Part shown: piece by piece, positions 6,554 to 16,500 of the stretch
How the letters are laid out: every line of letters begins with the position of its first letter
Position numbering within the stretch: position 1 is the first letter of the stretch
NCBI GenBank assembly: GCA_030750665.1
Contig: JASMHR010000004.1
Coordinates: forward strand, 1-46,207
Length of the DNA: 46,207 bases
Source: Candidatus Poseidoniaceae archaeon
GTDB taxonomy: Archaea; Thermoplasmatota; Poseidoniia; Poseidoniales; Poseidoniaceae
Direction: 5' to 3'
Made by a program: the position numbers and the translations under genes
The notes under the pieces: model-generated
Told to the model about the DNA's origin: nothing
Databases searched by the model: none
The model's input: the letters and a program-made list of their open reading frames with translations, nothing else

Positions 6554-8887
6554 TCATTCATTCTTTTTACTGATACCTTCTTTACGGAATACGTCCATGA
6601 CACAGATTGCAGACATGTTGATGATATGCCTGACTCCATCTGCCTTGGCAACTACTTGTACAGGTTTAGCCATTCCAGAAAGTATGGGGCCTGTCATATC
6701 GGCTTCCCCGAGTTGTTCTAGCAATTTGTAAGAGATATTCGCAGATGCGAGATTCGGGCATATCAATACATTTGCAGGTCCATCAAACTCCATGAATGGA
6801 TAATCCATCTGAATTACAGGGTTTAATGCAGTATCCGCCTGCATCGGGCCCTCGATGACGATTTCGGGGTCCATCTCTCTAGCAATAGCCATCGCTCCCT
6901 CGATTCGGTCTGTTCGCTGAGCCTTGCTGCTACCGAAATTTGAGAAGGACAGCATTGCCACCTTCGGATCCACGCCAAAACGTCTCGCAACCTTTGCTGT
7001 TTGAACGGCAATTTCAGCCAATGTCCTACTATCTGGATAGACATTGACTGTTGCGTCTGCAAGGAAAATCACCTTTCCTTTCACCGCCATCATATAACAC
7101 CCAATGATGCGATGTGCATTAGGGTCTGCACCAATCACTTCCAATGCCGGTTTAAGCACATCCGGATAGGCTCTGGTGACTCCTCCAACCATTCCATCTG
7201 CATCACCACTCGCCACCATTTGAGAGGCGAAATAAGGTCTACTCTTCAACAAACTCTGAGCATTATTGAAAGACAAACCTTTGCGGTGGCGTTTATCGAA
7301 CATCGCCTGCGCATATTTGTCCTCACGCCTCTTATCCTTGCGTGGATCGATGATAGTACATTCAAAGTTCAGTTCAAGGTCATCCAACATCTGCTGAATC
7401 TTGGTCTGACTACCCAGTAGAATTGGATGACAGATGCTTTCCTGTACCAATTCTGCTGCTGCTCTGATGACTTTCTCATTGTCACCTTCTGGAAATACCA
7501 GTTTCTTGCCACTACCCTTGACCTTGTTGATCACATTTCTCATCACACTCCACGTCAATCCCAAACGAGCTTCCAACTCCTCTCGATATTCCTCATGGTC
7601 GTATTCCTCCTTGCTGAGTTTGGCTACTCCTTCATTAACCGCAGCCTGAGCCACAGCACTGGCTTCCCAAATCAATACACGTCTGTCAAATGGTTTAGGA
7701 ATGATGTATTCCTTACCAAATTGAAGAGTTTCTCCACCATATGCATTAATCACATCTTCAGGAACTGGTTCTTTTGCCAATTCAGCCAATGCTTTGGTTG
7801 CAGCCATCTTCATCCCCTGCGTTATGTCCTTGGCACGAACATCCAAGGCTCCTCTGAAGATATATGGAAATCCGAGCACATTATTCACCTGATTAGGAAA
7901 ATCAGAACGACCTGTAGCGATAATAGCATCAGGTCTGGCTTTACGTGCAACATTTGGCATAATCTCAGGTTCAGGATTTGCTAGAGCAAAAATAATTGGA
8001 TTTGGAGCCATTTTCTCTACCATGGGTGCATCGACAAGCCCTCCTTTTGATAGTCCAAGAAGGACATCGGCGTCGACCAGTGCAGAAGCGAGATCACCTT
8101 CTACGATATCCTTGGCGAACAATGCTTTGTATTCATTCAATTCACCTGATTCCAAACGTTTCTTGGTCATGATTCCCTTAGAATCGCACATGGTGATATT
8201 CTCCATTTGAACTCCCAAAGCGATGTAATGATTGGCACACGCAATTGCACTGGCGCCTGCCCCAGCGATGACCACTTTGAGATTGGATAATTCCTTCCCT
8301 TGCAACTCTGCAGCATTGAGTAGTGCCGCACCAGTGATTATCGCTGTACCGTGTTGATCATCATGCATGACTGGAATATCGGTCCCCTCTGATATTCGTC
8401 GTTCGATTTCAAAACATTCAGGCGCTTTAATATCCTCTAAATTGATTCCTCCAAATGTTGGTGAAATGGCGCAGACTGTTCGAATGAATTCCTCCGGATC
8501 CGAAAGGTCCACTTCGATATCGAACACATCGATTCCTGCAAAAGTCTTCAACAACAACCCTTTTCCTTCCATAACCGGTTTTGAAGCCAAAGCCCCAATA
8601 TCTCCTAATCCAAGGACAGCGGTTCCATTAGTTATGACCGCCACTAGGTTTCCTTTTGTCGTATATCTGTATACATCCTCAGGATTCTTCTCAATCTCAA
8701 GACAGGGATAGGCAACTCCTGGTGAATATGCAAGTGACAACTCTTTCGCAGTTGAATGAGGCTTGGTTGGTTCAACAGTGACTTTTCCCCGTGGTTCCAT
8801 CTCATGATAATCAAGAGCATCTTTTTTGAAACGTTTTTCCGTTGGGCTGGGAACCATTGAAATCAATCGGGCATTGGGGCACTTCAA
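6554..8887 (-). CDS. maeB: NADP-type malic enzyme fused to phosphate acetyltransferase domain
   Basis: 777 residues, the standard length of MaeB-type fusions. Residues about 10-430 are malic enzyme, which decarboxylates malate to pyruvate. Motifs include AYSPGVAYPCLEI, YTTKGNLVAVITNGTAVLG, the metal-binding EDIKAPECFEIE, HDDQHGTAI and the nucleotide site VIAGAGASAIACA. Residues about 440-777 are the phosphotransacetylase-like domain, with VFPEGDNEKVIRAA, DADGMVGGVTRAYPD, FSNFGSSKAQRT and EGPMQADTALNP. In characterised bacterial fusions this domain is regulatory, sensing acetyl-CoA; that is family knowledge, not seen here. The longest start is a TTG at 8887 with GAGG upstream; the ATG at 8857 is the alternative. 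It is divergent from pyk, so the two may share regulation at the malate/PEP/pyruvate node. Confidence 0.95.
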   Translation of the reverse strand: MKCPNARLISMVPSPTEKRFKKDALDYHEMEPRGKVTVEPTKPHSTAKELSLAYSPGVAYPCLEIEKNPEDVYRYTTKGNLVAVITNGTAVLGLGDIGALASKPVMEGKGLLLKTFAGIDVFDIEVDLSDPEEFIRTVCAISPTFGGINLEDIKAPECFEIERRISEGTDIPVMHDDQHGTAIITGAALLNAAELQGKELSNLKVVIAGAGASAIACANHYIALGVQMENITMCDSKGIMTKKRLESGELNEYKALFAKDIVEGDLASALVDADVLLGLSKGGLVDAPMVEKMAPNPIIFALANPEPEIMPNVARKARPDAIIATGRSDFPNQVNNVLGFPYIFRGALDVRAKDITQGMKMAATKALAELAKEPVPEDVINAYGGETLQFGKEYIIPKPFDRRVLIWEASAVAQAAVNEGVAKLSKEEYDHEEYREELEARLGLTWSVMRNVINKVKGSGKKLVFPEGDNEKVIRAAAELVQESICHPILLGSQTKIQQMLDDLELNFECTIIDPRKDKRREDKYAQAMFDKRHRKGLSFNNAQSLLKSRPYFASQMVASGDADGMVGGVTRAYPDVLKPALEVIGADPNAHRIIGCYMMAVKGKVIFLADATVNVYPDSRTLAEIAVQTAKVARRFGVDPKVAMLSFSNFGSSKAQRTDRIEGAMAIAREMDPEIVIEGPMQADTALNPVIQMDYPFMEFDGPANVLICPNLASANISYKLLEQLGEADMTGPILSGMAKPVQVVAKADGVRHIINMSAICVMDVFRKEGISKKNE

Positions 8888-8920
8888 TTGGTTTTCCTCT
8901 TGATTATCTCTATTTTCATC

Positions 8921-8959
8921 GAATAATCCCTCCTTGACAGTTGCGAACCATGATTATTC
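8921..8959. promoter_or_regulatory. Divergent maeB/pyk promoter region with 8-bp inverted repeat
   Basis: GAATAATC (8921-8928) and GATTATTC (8952-8959) are perfect inverted arms separated by 23 bp in the 90-bp gap between the divergent maeB and pyk starts. Each arm is AT-rich and lies about 20-40 bp from a proposed start, so the arms may be the two TATA elements or a shared operator. The symmetry is seen directly; the role is inferred. Confidence 0.4.
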
Positions 8960-8977
8960 AGGAAATTTTCCGATACA

Positions 8978-10468
8978 ATGTTTCATTTCATTGAAGGTAT
9001 ACCGGCAGGTATGCGACGAACCCGAATCATAGGTACAATCGGTCCAGCAAGCGACGACCCAGAGACTCTAGTAACACTACTCAGGGATGGATTAGACATC
9101 ACCAGATTGAATTACAGCCATGGCGATTTAGAGGGGAAAACCAAATTGTTCGCTAAAGTAAGAGCTGCAGAAAAAGAAGTTGGAAAATATGTTGGAATCT
9201 TGGCAGATCTGCCGGGTCCAAAATTGCGACTTGGACAGTTTGAAGGCACTGTCAGCCTTGAAGATGGGCAGATGATAACCCTAGATTGTGGTGTTCATGA
9301 AGCCGATGAAGTCATCATCGATGGCGAAGTAATTCTGCCGGTTCCTTACGGTGGACTTTCACAGAATCTACGCGTTGATGACCCAATCCTTCTCGCAGAT
9401 GGTTTGGTTCGATTGAAAGTAGTAGATGCTCCGCATGAAGAAGCCACGAAAGTTGGATGTGTTGTCATCGATTCTGGTCCGCTTTCATCAAGAAAGGGTA
9501 TCAATGTTCCAGCTACTATCGTAGACTTGCCTTCCGTAGGCCCCAAGGACCAAGCAGCAATCGCACATGCATTGGAACACGATGTAGATTTCATTGCAGT
9601 TTCCTATGTCAGAACAGCAGACGATCTCAAACCTGCGAGAGAAGCGATTGATGCAGCGGGACTGAGAACTCCAATCATCGCAAAAATCGAGCACCCTGCT
9701 GCATTGAAGGACCTTGAAGCAATAGTTGAATCCGCAGATATCCTGATGGTTGCCAGAGGGGATCTAGGAGTTGAGATTCCGCTTGAGAGAGTACCTGCTG
9801 CTCAAGAAAGAATTCTTGCAGCCGGGATGGCCCGAGGTAAACCGGTCATTATCGCTACGCAAATGCTTGAATCGATGTGTGACAATCCTAGGCCAACTAG
9901 AGCCGAAGTCACTGATGTGGCGACTGCTATTCGCCAAGGTGCTAGCGCAGTCATGCTCTCTGGAGAAACTGCCAGTGGAAAACATCCAGTTGCGGCGATC
10001 AGGACAATGGCAAAAATTGCAACAGCCATGGATGAAGAGGTCAAAGAACTCGGTGAAGCGCCGGCATTGGCTCGATTCCAATCTACGCGCGCTGTTTCAA
10101 CCGCAGCCATTTCTTTGGCCACAGGAAGCAATGCCGACCACCTGATGTTTGCCACGGAACACGGAACTGCACCAAGACTGGCTGCTGCAATTCGCCCCCC
10201 GCAACGTATCTTTGCCGTTACCAATCGAATAAGAGCCTGCAGAAGGGTCACAATCCTTCCTGGAGTGATTGGAGTTCATGTCGAAGAACTGCCAGATGCT
10301 GTGGAAACTCTCGCTTCAGCCTCGGTGAAGATGCTGGCAAATGGAGATGTAAAGGCTGGAGAAACAGTAGTTGCCGTGACTGGTTCTCCATTAGCGATGA
10401 CTGGAAGAACCAACACCATCAGATTACTTGAGATTGGCAATGATGGTTCCTTGATGGATTTAGAATGA
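8978..10468 (+). CDS. pyk: Pyruvate kinase
   Basis: 496 residues; converts phosphoenolpyruvate and ADP to pyruvate and ATP. Conserved pieces in order: RTRIIGTIGPAS, DITRLNYSHG, LADLPGPKLR, the B-domain (about 85-180), AKIEHPAAL, MVARGDLGVEIPLERVP, the ATQMLESMCDNPRPTRAE signature with the MLSGETASGKHP loop, and the C-terminal regulatory domain ending before NTIRLLEIG. All catalytic regions are intact. The start is uncertain: ATG at 8978, or the ATG at 9011, whose product (MRRTRIIG) matches the usual pyruvate kinase N-terminus. Divergent from the malic enzyme fusion. Confidence 0.96.
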   Translation: MFHFIEGIPAGMRRTRIIGTIGPASDDPETLVTLLRDGLDITRLNYSHGDLEGKTKLFAKVRAAEKEVGKYVGILADLPGPKLRLGQFEGTVSLEDGQMITLDCGVHEADEVIIDGEVILPVPYGGLSQNLRVDDPILLADGLVRLKVVDAPHEEATKVGCVVIDSGPLSSRKGINVPATIVDLPSVGPKDQAAIAHALEHDVDFIAVSYVRTADDLKPAREAIDAAGLRTPIIAKIEHPAALKDLEAIVESADILMVARGDLGVEIPLERVPAAQERILAAGMARGKPVIIATQMLESMCDNPRPTRAEVTDVATAIRQGASAVMLSGETASGKHPVAAIRTMAKIATAMDEEVKELGEAPALARFQSTRAVSTAAISLATGSNADHLMFATEHGTAPRLAAAIRPPQRIFAVTNRIRACRRVTILPGVIGVHVEELPDAVETLASASVKMLANGDVKAGETVVAVTGSPLAMTGRTNTIRLLEIGNDGSLMDLE

Positions 10469-10486
10469 AACTTCGATGAAAGTCAA

Positions 10487-10506
10487 CGCCATACCTAGGT
10501 ATGGCG
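10487..10506. promoter_or_regulatory. 20-bp perfect palindrome
   Basis: CGCCATACCTAGGTATGGCG equals its own reverse complement. It lies 18 bp after the pyk stop and about 60 bp before the giant surface-protein gene, upstream of a TATA-like element. It could be a dimeric repressor operator. A terminator is less likely because there is no loop and no T tract follows. Confidence 0.55.
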
Positions 10507-10536
10507 AGAGCATTAATGTTACATCTAGTCAAGTGC

Positions 10537-10546
10537 TTCATATACT
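10537..10546 (+). promoter_or_regulatory. Probable TATA box of the giant surface-protein gene
   Basis: The element TTCATATAC is centred about 27 bp before the ATG at 10568. That is where an archaeal TATA box sits for a leaderless transcript starting at or near the initiation codon. No ribosome binding site is visible before the ATG, which agrees with leaderless translation. Confidence 0.4.
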
Positions 10547-10567
10547 GTTGAAGAACCGAGTTAATTC

Positions 10568-13500
10568 ATGTTCCCGCGCTTCAGTGACGCAAACGGTCAA
10601 CGGAAATGCATGTTTCTAGTCTCTTTGATGGTCATGTTCTCGATGGCTCCAATATTGACTTCACCCTTGGTATCATCCCATGGAAACAGTTCAATCACCA
10701 GTTGGCCGCTCAACGGTTCGAACGATACCGGCTGGATAACACTCGATGCTGTTGGAGGCAATCCCGACACTGGAATCAGCGCCTATACCGATTTGGTTCT
10801 CGAGTTCCCTCCAGGTGCTGAATTGTCCAATGTCAGCCTCGGCATCAGAGCCGATGGTGCCTCTGGACTTGCGATTGACGAACCTCGATTATTTGGTTTG
10901 GACAACAATGAGAATCTGCTTGATTGGAATGGGTGGGGTTCATTTGGAAAGGCTGATCAATTCGCTGGTAATAATCCACATATCTCTCGATTAGCACCAT
11001 TCAGCGACAATGGAGCATCTTGGGAACTACCCGCTGGCGCCACCGTCACTGACCTCATCTTTGAGACATTGGCACCTTTGGACCCTGTTGTTTCCTTCAC
11101 ACCATACTCTCTTGATATCTCAAGGACTGCGATACATCCTGAGGATGGACGCATGTTCATGGCCATTTCAGATATTATTCTGCAGATAGATGCAAATGCT
11201 GACCCACTCGTGATTGATGTTCTTGACCTCAAGGGCGCCGATGAGATATTTGATCTCGATATTGATCTGGTCAATGACCGCCTCATCGTAGTCACCAGAG
11301 ACATGGGGCTGCACACTTTCTCTCTCTCCAATAGTGCAGATCTAGGCCAAATGCCGCAGAGTCCTGTTCCAGATGATGCAATTACGCAGATATTGGTTGA
11401 TGGTGCCAATATCTACGCTGCCAGCCCTGAGGGTTTCTTCAGCCTCAACAGTGCTGGTACTGGTTGGACCATGGAAAGAATGTCTGATACCAGCAACTGG
11501 CCATCAGGAGTACCGGCTAGTATGCTGAAAATAGGTACGACTCTATTCGTAAGCATCTGGGATGGAGGAATCGCTCGGTGGGACCTTTTCAACGGCCAAC
11601 CATTGCCCGTATGGAATACGGCAAACGATCTGCAGAGTGACACCATCCACATTCTCCATGATACAGGTACTCAACTCCTGATGGGCTCGCCCGATCAAGG
11701 AGTAGCCAGATTCAATCATCAAAGCAATTTCTGGATGGCTACTTGGAACGATGGTAACTGGTTATCGACGAATAATATCGCTGGAATTGTGGAGATGTCA
11801 GGAAATATTGGAATTCTGACAGACCAATCCTTGCATTTGTACGATACCTCAGTCGGTTCATTCAGTAGCACTCTCTCAATCTCCTCGCTCGGGCTTCCCA
11901 GAGAGGGGCTCAATCTCATACACTGGCCTTCAGGAGGGCAAAGAGCACCTGCGGCCGACCAGATGATGGTCAGCGATGGCAGTGGTAGGTTGGCTGTTAT
12001 TGAGCCATCAAGCAGCCCTATGCAGCAGAGTGACATCATAATTGCAAGTGGACCCAGTGGCTATTCAATGCAAGATGTGATTCAGGTTGGAAATATAGTA
12101 TGGGTTGCAGTCGATGAATATGTAGACCGCTTCGATACAAGTTCTCAGTTGTGGCTGGATCCAGTGAACATTGGCTCAGATACAATGGCTCTTGCACATG
12201 ATAGCAATCAGGTTTACGTTGGAACAAAAGATAGTGGAGTGGTTGCTCTGGATATCAACAATGCATCATTCATCACAAATTGGAATGCAAGTCTAAACGT
12301 TCCCTTGAATGGTAATCTCAACGATGACGTTGTCAATTCTCTGGCTACAGATGGCGATTGGTTGGTGGTAGGTCACCCCGATGGTGGAGCATCTGTCATC
12401 GATCTTTCCACCAGTAGTGTCGAACAGACATGGGGCAGCGATAACGGCCTTGAGAATGATCGGGTCAACGATGTTGCCATCCTCGATGGCATTGCATATC
12501 TTGCATTGGATGAAGGAGGAATTGAACGTGTCGAATTGATCAATGCCAGCAGACTCACTCCATGGCGTTCAACAGGTGTTGACTCTGTTCAGGAAGCCCC
12601 GATTGCTGTTGCAGGAAACATCCTGCATATCGGTCTCTATGGTTATGGTGTAGTCAGAAAGAATCTACAAACTGGAGAATTCCTTGATACTTGGTTTGGT
12701 GGGAGAAATGGAATGCCAAGTTCCAATGTTCACGCACTTCATGCTGATTCAAATGGAAATATATGGCTTGGAACACAAGAAGGCGCCAAAGTTTGGGATG
12801 GTCAGAATTTCAATAATCTAAATACTGGGAATAATGTACCTGGATCACCAAATCCAACTGTCTACTATGATTTCGATTCAGATTCCACCAGAGCATACGC
12901 CGCTACAAACGCAGGAATATGTGCTTTCTTTCTCTCCAGCAGGAACCTTGACCGGTGCTGGGACAGTGGAGATGACATGGTTTCCAATTGGATGAAATCT
13001 GTTAAAGTGAATGGAAATAATCTATTCGGTGGTTCATGGTATGGTGCTAACCTCATCGACCTTAGTACAGAAGAAGTCGTGCAAAGTTGGGAAGCCGGAG
13101 AACAGACTGGGAACGCGGTGACTGTGGTCATCGGAGATATTGCATACATTGCACTCAGGAACATGGGTATTGCTCGGTTCGACCTGACAACAAATTCTTG
13201 GTTAACGATGTGGGAAAGTGGTTCTGGTGGATTACTGGATACTGACATTGTCACCAGCATGGCTGCCGATCGCAACCCAAACCGGATATGGATTGGTGGA
13301 GATGATGGTTTCCAGTGCCTTGATTGGGTCAACGAAACAGAAGAAATTGACATTGAGAAGAGTTCTAGTGCTTTCAGTGGAAATGGAGACCCAATAGAAA
13401 TCGTCATCGAAGGTAATGTCATGTATTATTCGACATACTACTACTATGGTGATAACGTCCATAGGATAAATCTGGACACTATCACTGCACTTTCCAGTCT

Positions 13501-16500
13501 AGACGCTGGACAACGCGCTGGACTCAGTGGATATGTGCATGGCATTGGTATGGTTGGAGACTATCTGAACATCGGTGTCGGCCCAAACTGGAACGGAAAT
13601 TCTGAAGGTGCAGTTGTTCGTTGGAACACCAGTTCCTCAAGTTGGGGACCTGACTGGGAAGTCACCGGCTCCGTAGAAAGAGTCGAGATGTATCTTTCAT
13701 CCAGTGGAGACACCTGGGTTGCTTGGGGTTCTGTATTTCTAAGGCGCTATGATAGCAGTGGCCTTGTAACTGGAGAATGGGATGATTCAGATATTGAATT
13801 CCCTGTCAGAGAAATTCTCGAGTTTGATGGTGAATTACTATTCGCCACAGGCGATGGAATCGAAAGATATGATGAAGTCAATGGACAATGGTTGAGCACT
13901 TGGACACCTGGTAGTGGAATGCCTTCTGCAGCAGCGGACATGATCATGGACATCCATGTCGACGGCACCGACCTTTGGGTTGGAACTTCAGATACTAACT
14001 GGTGGGGCAACCCTCAGAACCCAACTATCTTGAAATTGGATAACACTGGGAACTGGGATGACTGGGGTGGAGGCAGTAATGGTATCTCAAATGGTTTCCC
14101 AATCTCGTTTGCTCGTTGTGATGACTATGTGCATGTAGCGATGTCCAACAACCAAAATGGGGGGGTTGCGCGTTACAATGTGAATACTGGTCAATGGAAC
14201 TCATGGACCCAAAGTGGAGGTTCTCTTGCTGATGATTCTCCTTCTGCAGTTACCTGCGATAATCAAGATACACTATACATTGGTTATTTCAACCCTGACC
14301 AAGGTATTGACAGGTATAGTTACTCACAATCGAAATTTATTCGTCAGATAGATGAAAGCAAAAATGGCATCTCTGGGGACAGTGTCTGGTGGGATTCCAT
14401 GGCATGGTCAAATGGTGTTTTGGTGATTGGGCACGAATCCGGTACAAGCGGTCAAGGAGGAAATACTGTTATACAATATGGTGGATTTTCAATGCTGGCT
14501 GCTTCTGGGAACAATGCTGGCCAAGCAAGCGTCATGTCAATTGGCACTGCGGTCACTTCTTTCTTCAGTGATGGTGGTGATTGGCTGATTGGACAAGCAG
14601 GTGCCGATAGTGGTTACTCGCATGTCGATCGGTTCAATTACCAACTGGGACTTAACACTGAATTTGACCTCCCTGGACTGATGAATGGAAATGTTGTGGA
14701 ATTCACTTCCAATTCTACTCATGTCTGGGTTGTGACTGGAACCTCGCAAGGATTGGGCAGCGGAGTCCTCCAAGGCTTGATTCTCCCAAATGAAAGTGTA
14801 GAATGGGAATTCGGCTGGAGTGGTCAAGGTGGAGAGGTAGAAGAGATCGTCTATCACAATGGATATGTCTGGGCCTCTGTCAATGGCAGAGGAATTGCAA
14901 GATTGGACCCTAGCAATGGTCGAGCCATGTGGATGCCGCAAGGGTTGCACAGCGTGGTTGATGGCCTAGTCATTAATGGAGATGATTTGGTTGTCGGACT
15001 CCAAGGAACATGGTACTCCGGACCCGGAGTGAGTATTCTCAACACTACTCAGCAACAATGGACTGGGGGGCGGCTGATTTCAGGTCTGCCCAGCAATATC
15101 GTCAATGATTTCCTTATCGATGGTTCGATTGCATACATAGCCACTGAAGGAGGAATAGGGCGATGGAACCTGAGCAGTGAAGAATGGGAGGACTCTCTAA
15201 CCAGTCTTGATGGCCTACCAACCAACAATATCTATTCACTGAACCTCTGGCAATCCACTTCATCAGGTACAGTAAGTGAAAGTACTCTCTATATCGGAAC
15301 TTCGGGCGGTCTTGCTCGATTTGATTTATTGGCTGGTTCTGCATTATCCACTATGACGCTGGCACACGGGCTGATTGGAACCAAGAGTGGAGCTGCTGAA
15401 CTTTGGAGTGCCAACAGTGGCTCAACCCCAAATTTGTTTGTTGCCCATGATGGTTCAGGTTCCACTCGCCCCGGAGTCTCTGAAATCAGTCTGAATGGGA
15501 ATGATTCCGTAGTGGATATTCATCGTATCGACCAGTTACCAAGCAACAATGTGTTTGCATTAGCAAGCGATTGGTGGGGCCTTCACATCGCCACTAACAA
15601 GGAACCATTGGTGCATTGGAATCTGACAACAAGAGAATTCGAAGATGGGGCCACATCATGGCAGACGATAGGTTGGCCTGTTAGAGGAATGAATAGTGAC
15701 GGCACTAATCTGATTGCAACAACTCCGATGGGATTCACCCGCATCGATGCCAGCGGAAATGGACATTATGTGTTGGACACTGAGATATTACAAGGTGCAA
15801 CAAATGGATTCATCAGTTCTTCAGGAATATGGGTGACCACAAACAACGGAGATGGATTGTTTGGATGGGGGCCTGCTCCATCTTTCACTAAATACGAACA
15901 GTTCACCATGAGAAGAGCGGCGCCCCTGAGTGCCTCCTTCCTCTCTACTTCAATGAATGTGACTGACAAGACTCATCCTGGAATGACCATTACTCTGGTC
16001 GATTCCAGCAACCCGCAATCAGTTCCAAGTGTTGGTGGAAATTCTGGCCCTGGAGGCATCAAGATGTTGTTGATGCCCCTGATTCTATCTTCGCCCACTG
16101 CAGGAGCAGCAACCTATGCCATTAGTCACGGACTGAATTACAGTGGGACATGGTGGTTGAATGAATCCGACTCTGGACTTGATGATAAATTACAGAGAAT
16201 TGTTGATGGTGGTAAATTGCTCAATGGAAGTAGATTCGTCACCCTCCGATTACAGAGTCCGAACAATGGCTCTATGGATATCAAACTCTCATATGATTGG
16301 CTTCGAACCGATAGCCCAGTCGAGATTACCGACCTGTATGATAGACCAAATGACGGTGGTTCAACACTGACTGCAAATTGGAGTCTAGTGCATGATGTCG
16401 ATTTCGCAAGATACCTGCTATTCCTCAATGAAGGCCCATGGGCAACCCCTCCAATGAAGTCTGATTTGACTGCTCTAACACCCGATGCTTCGATCAGCAT

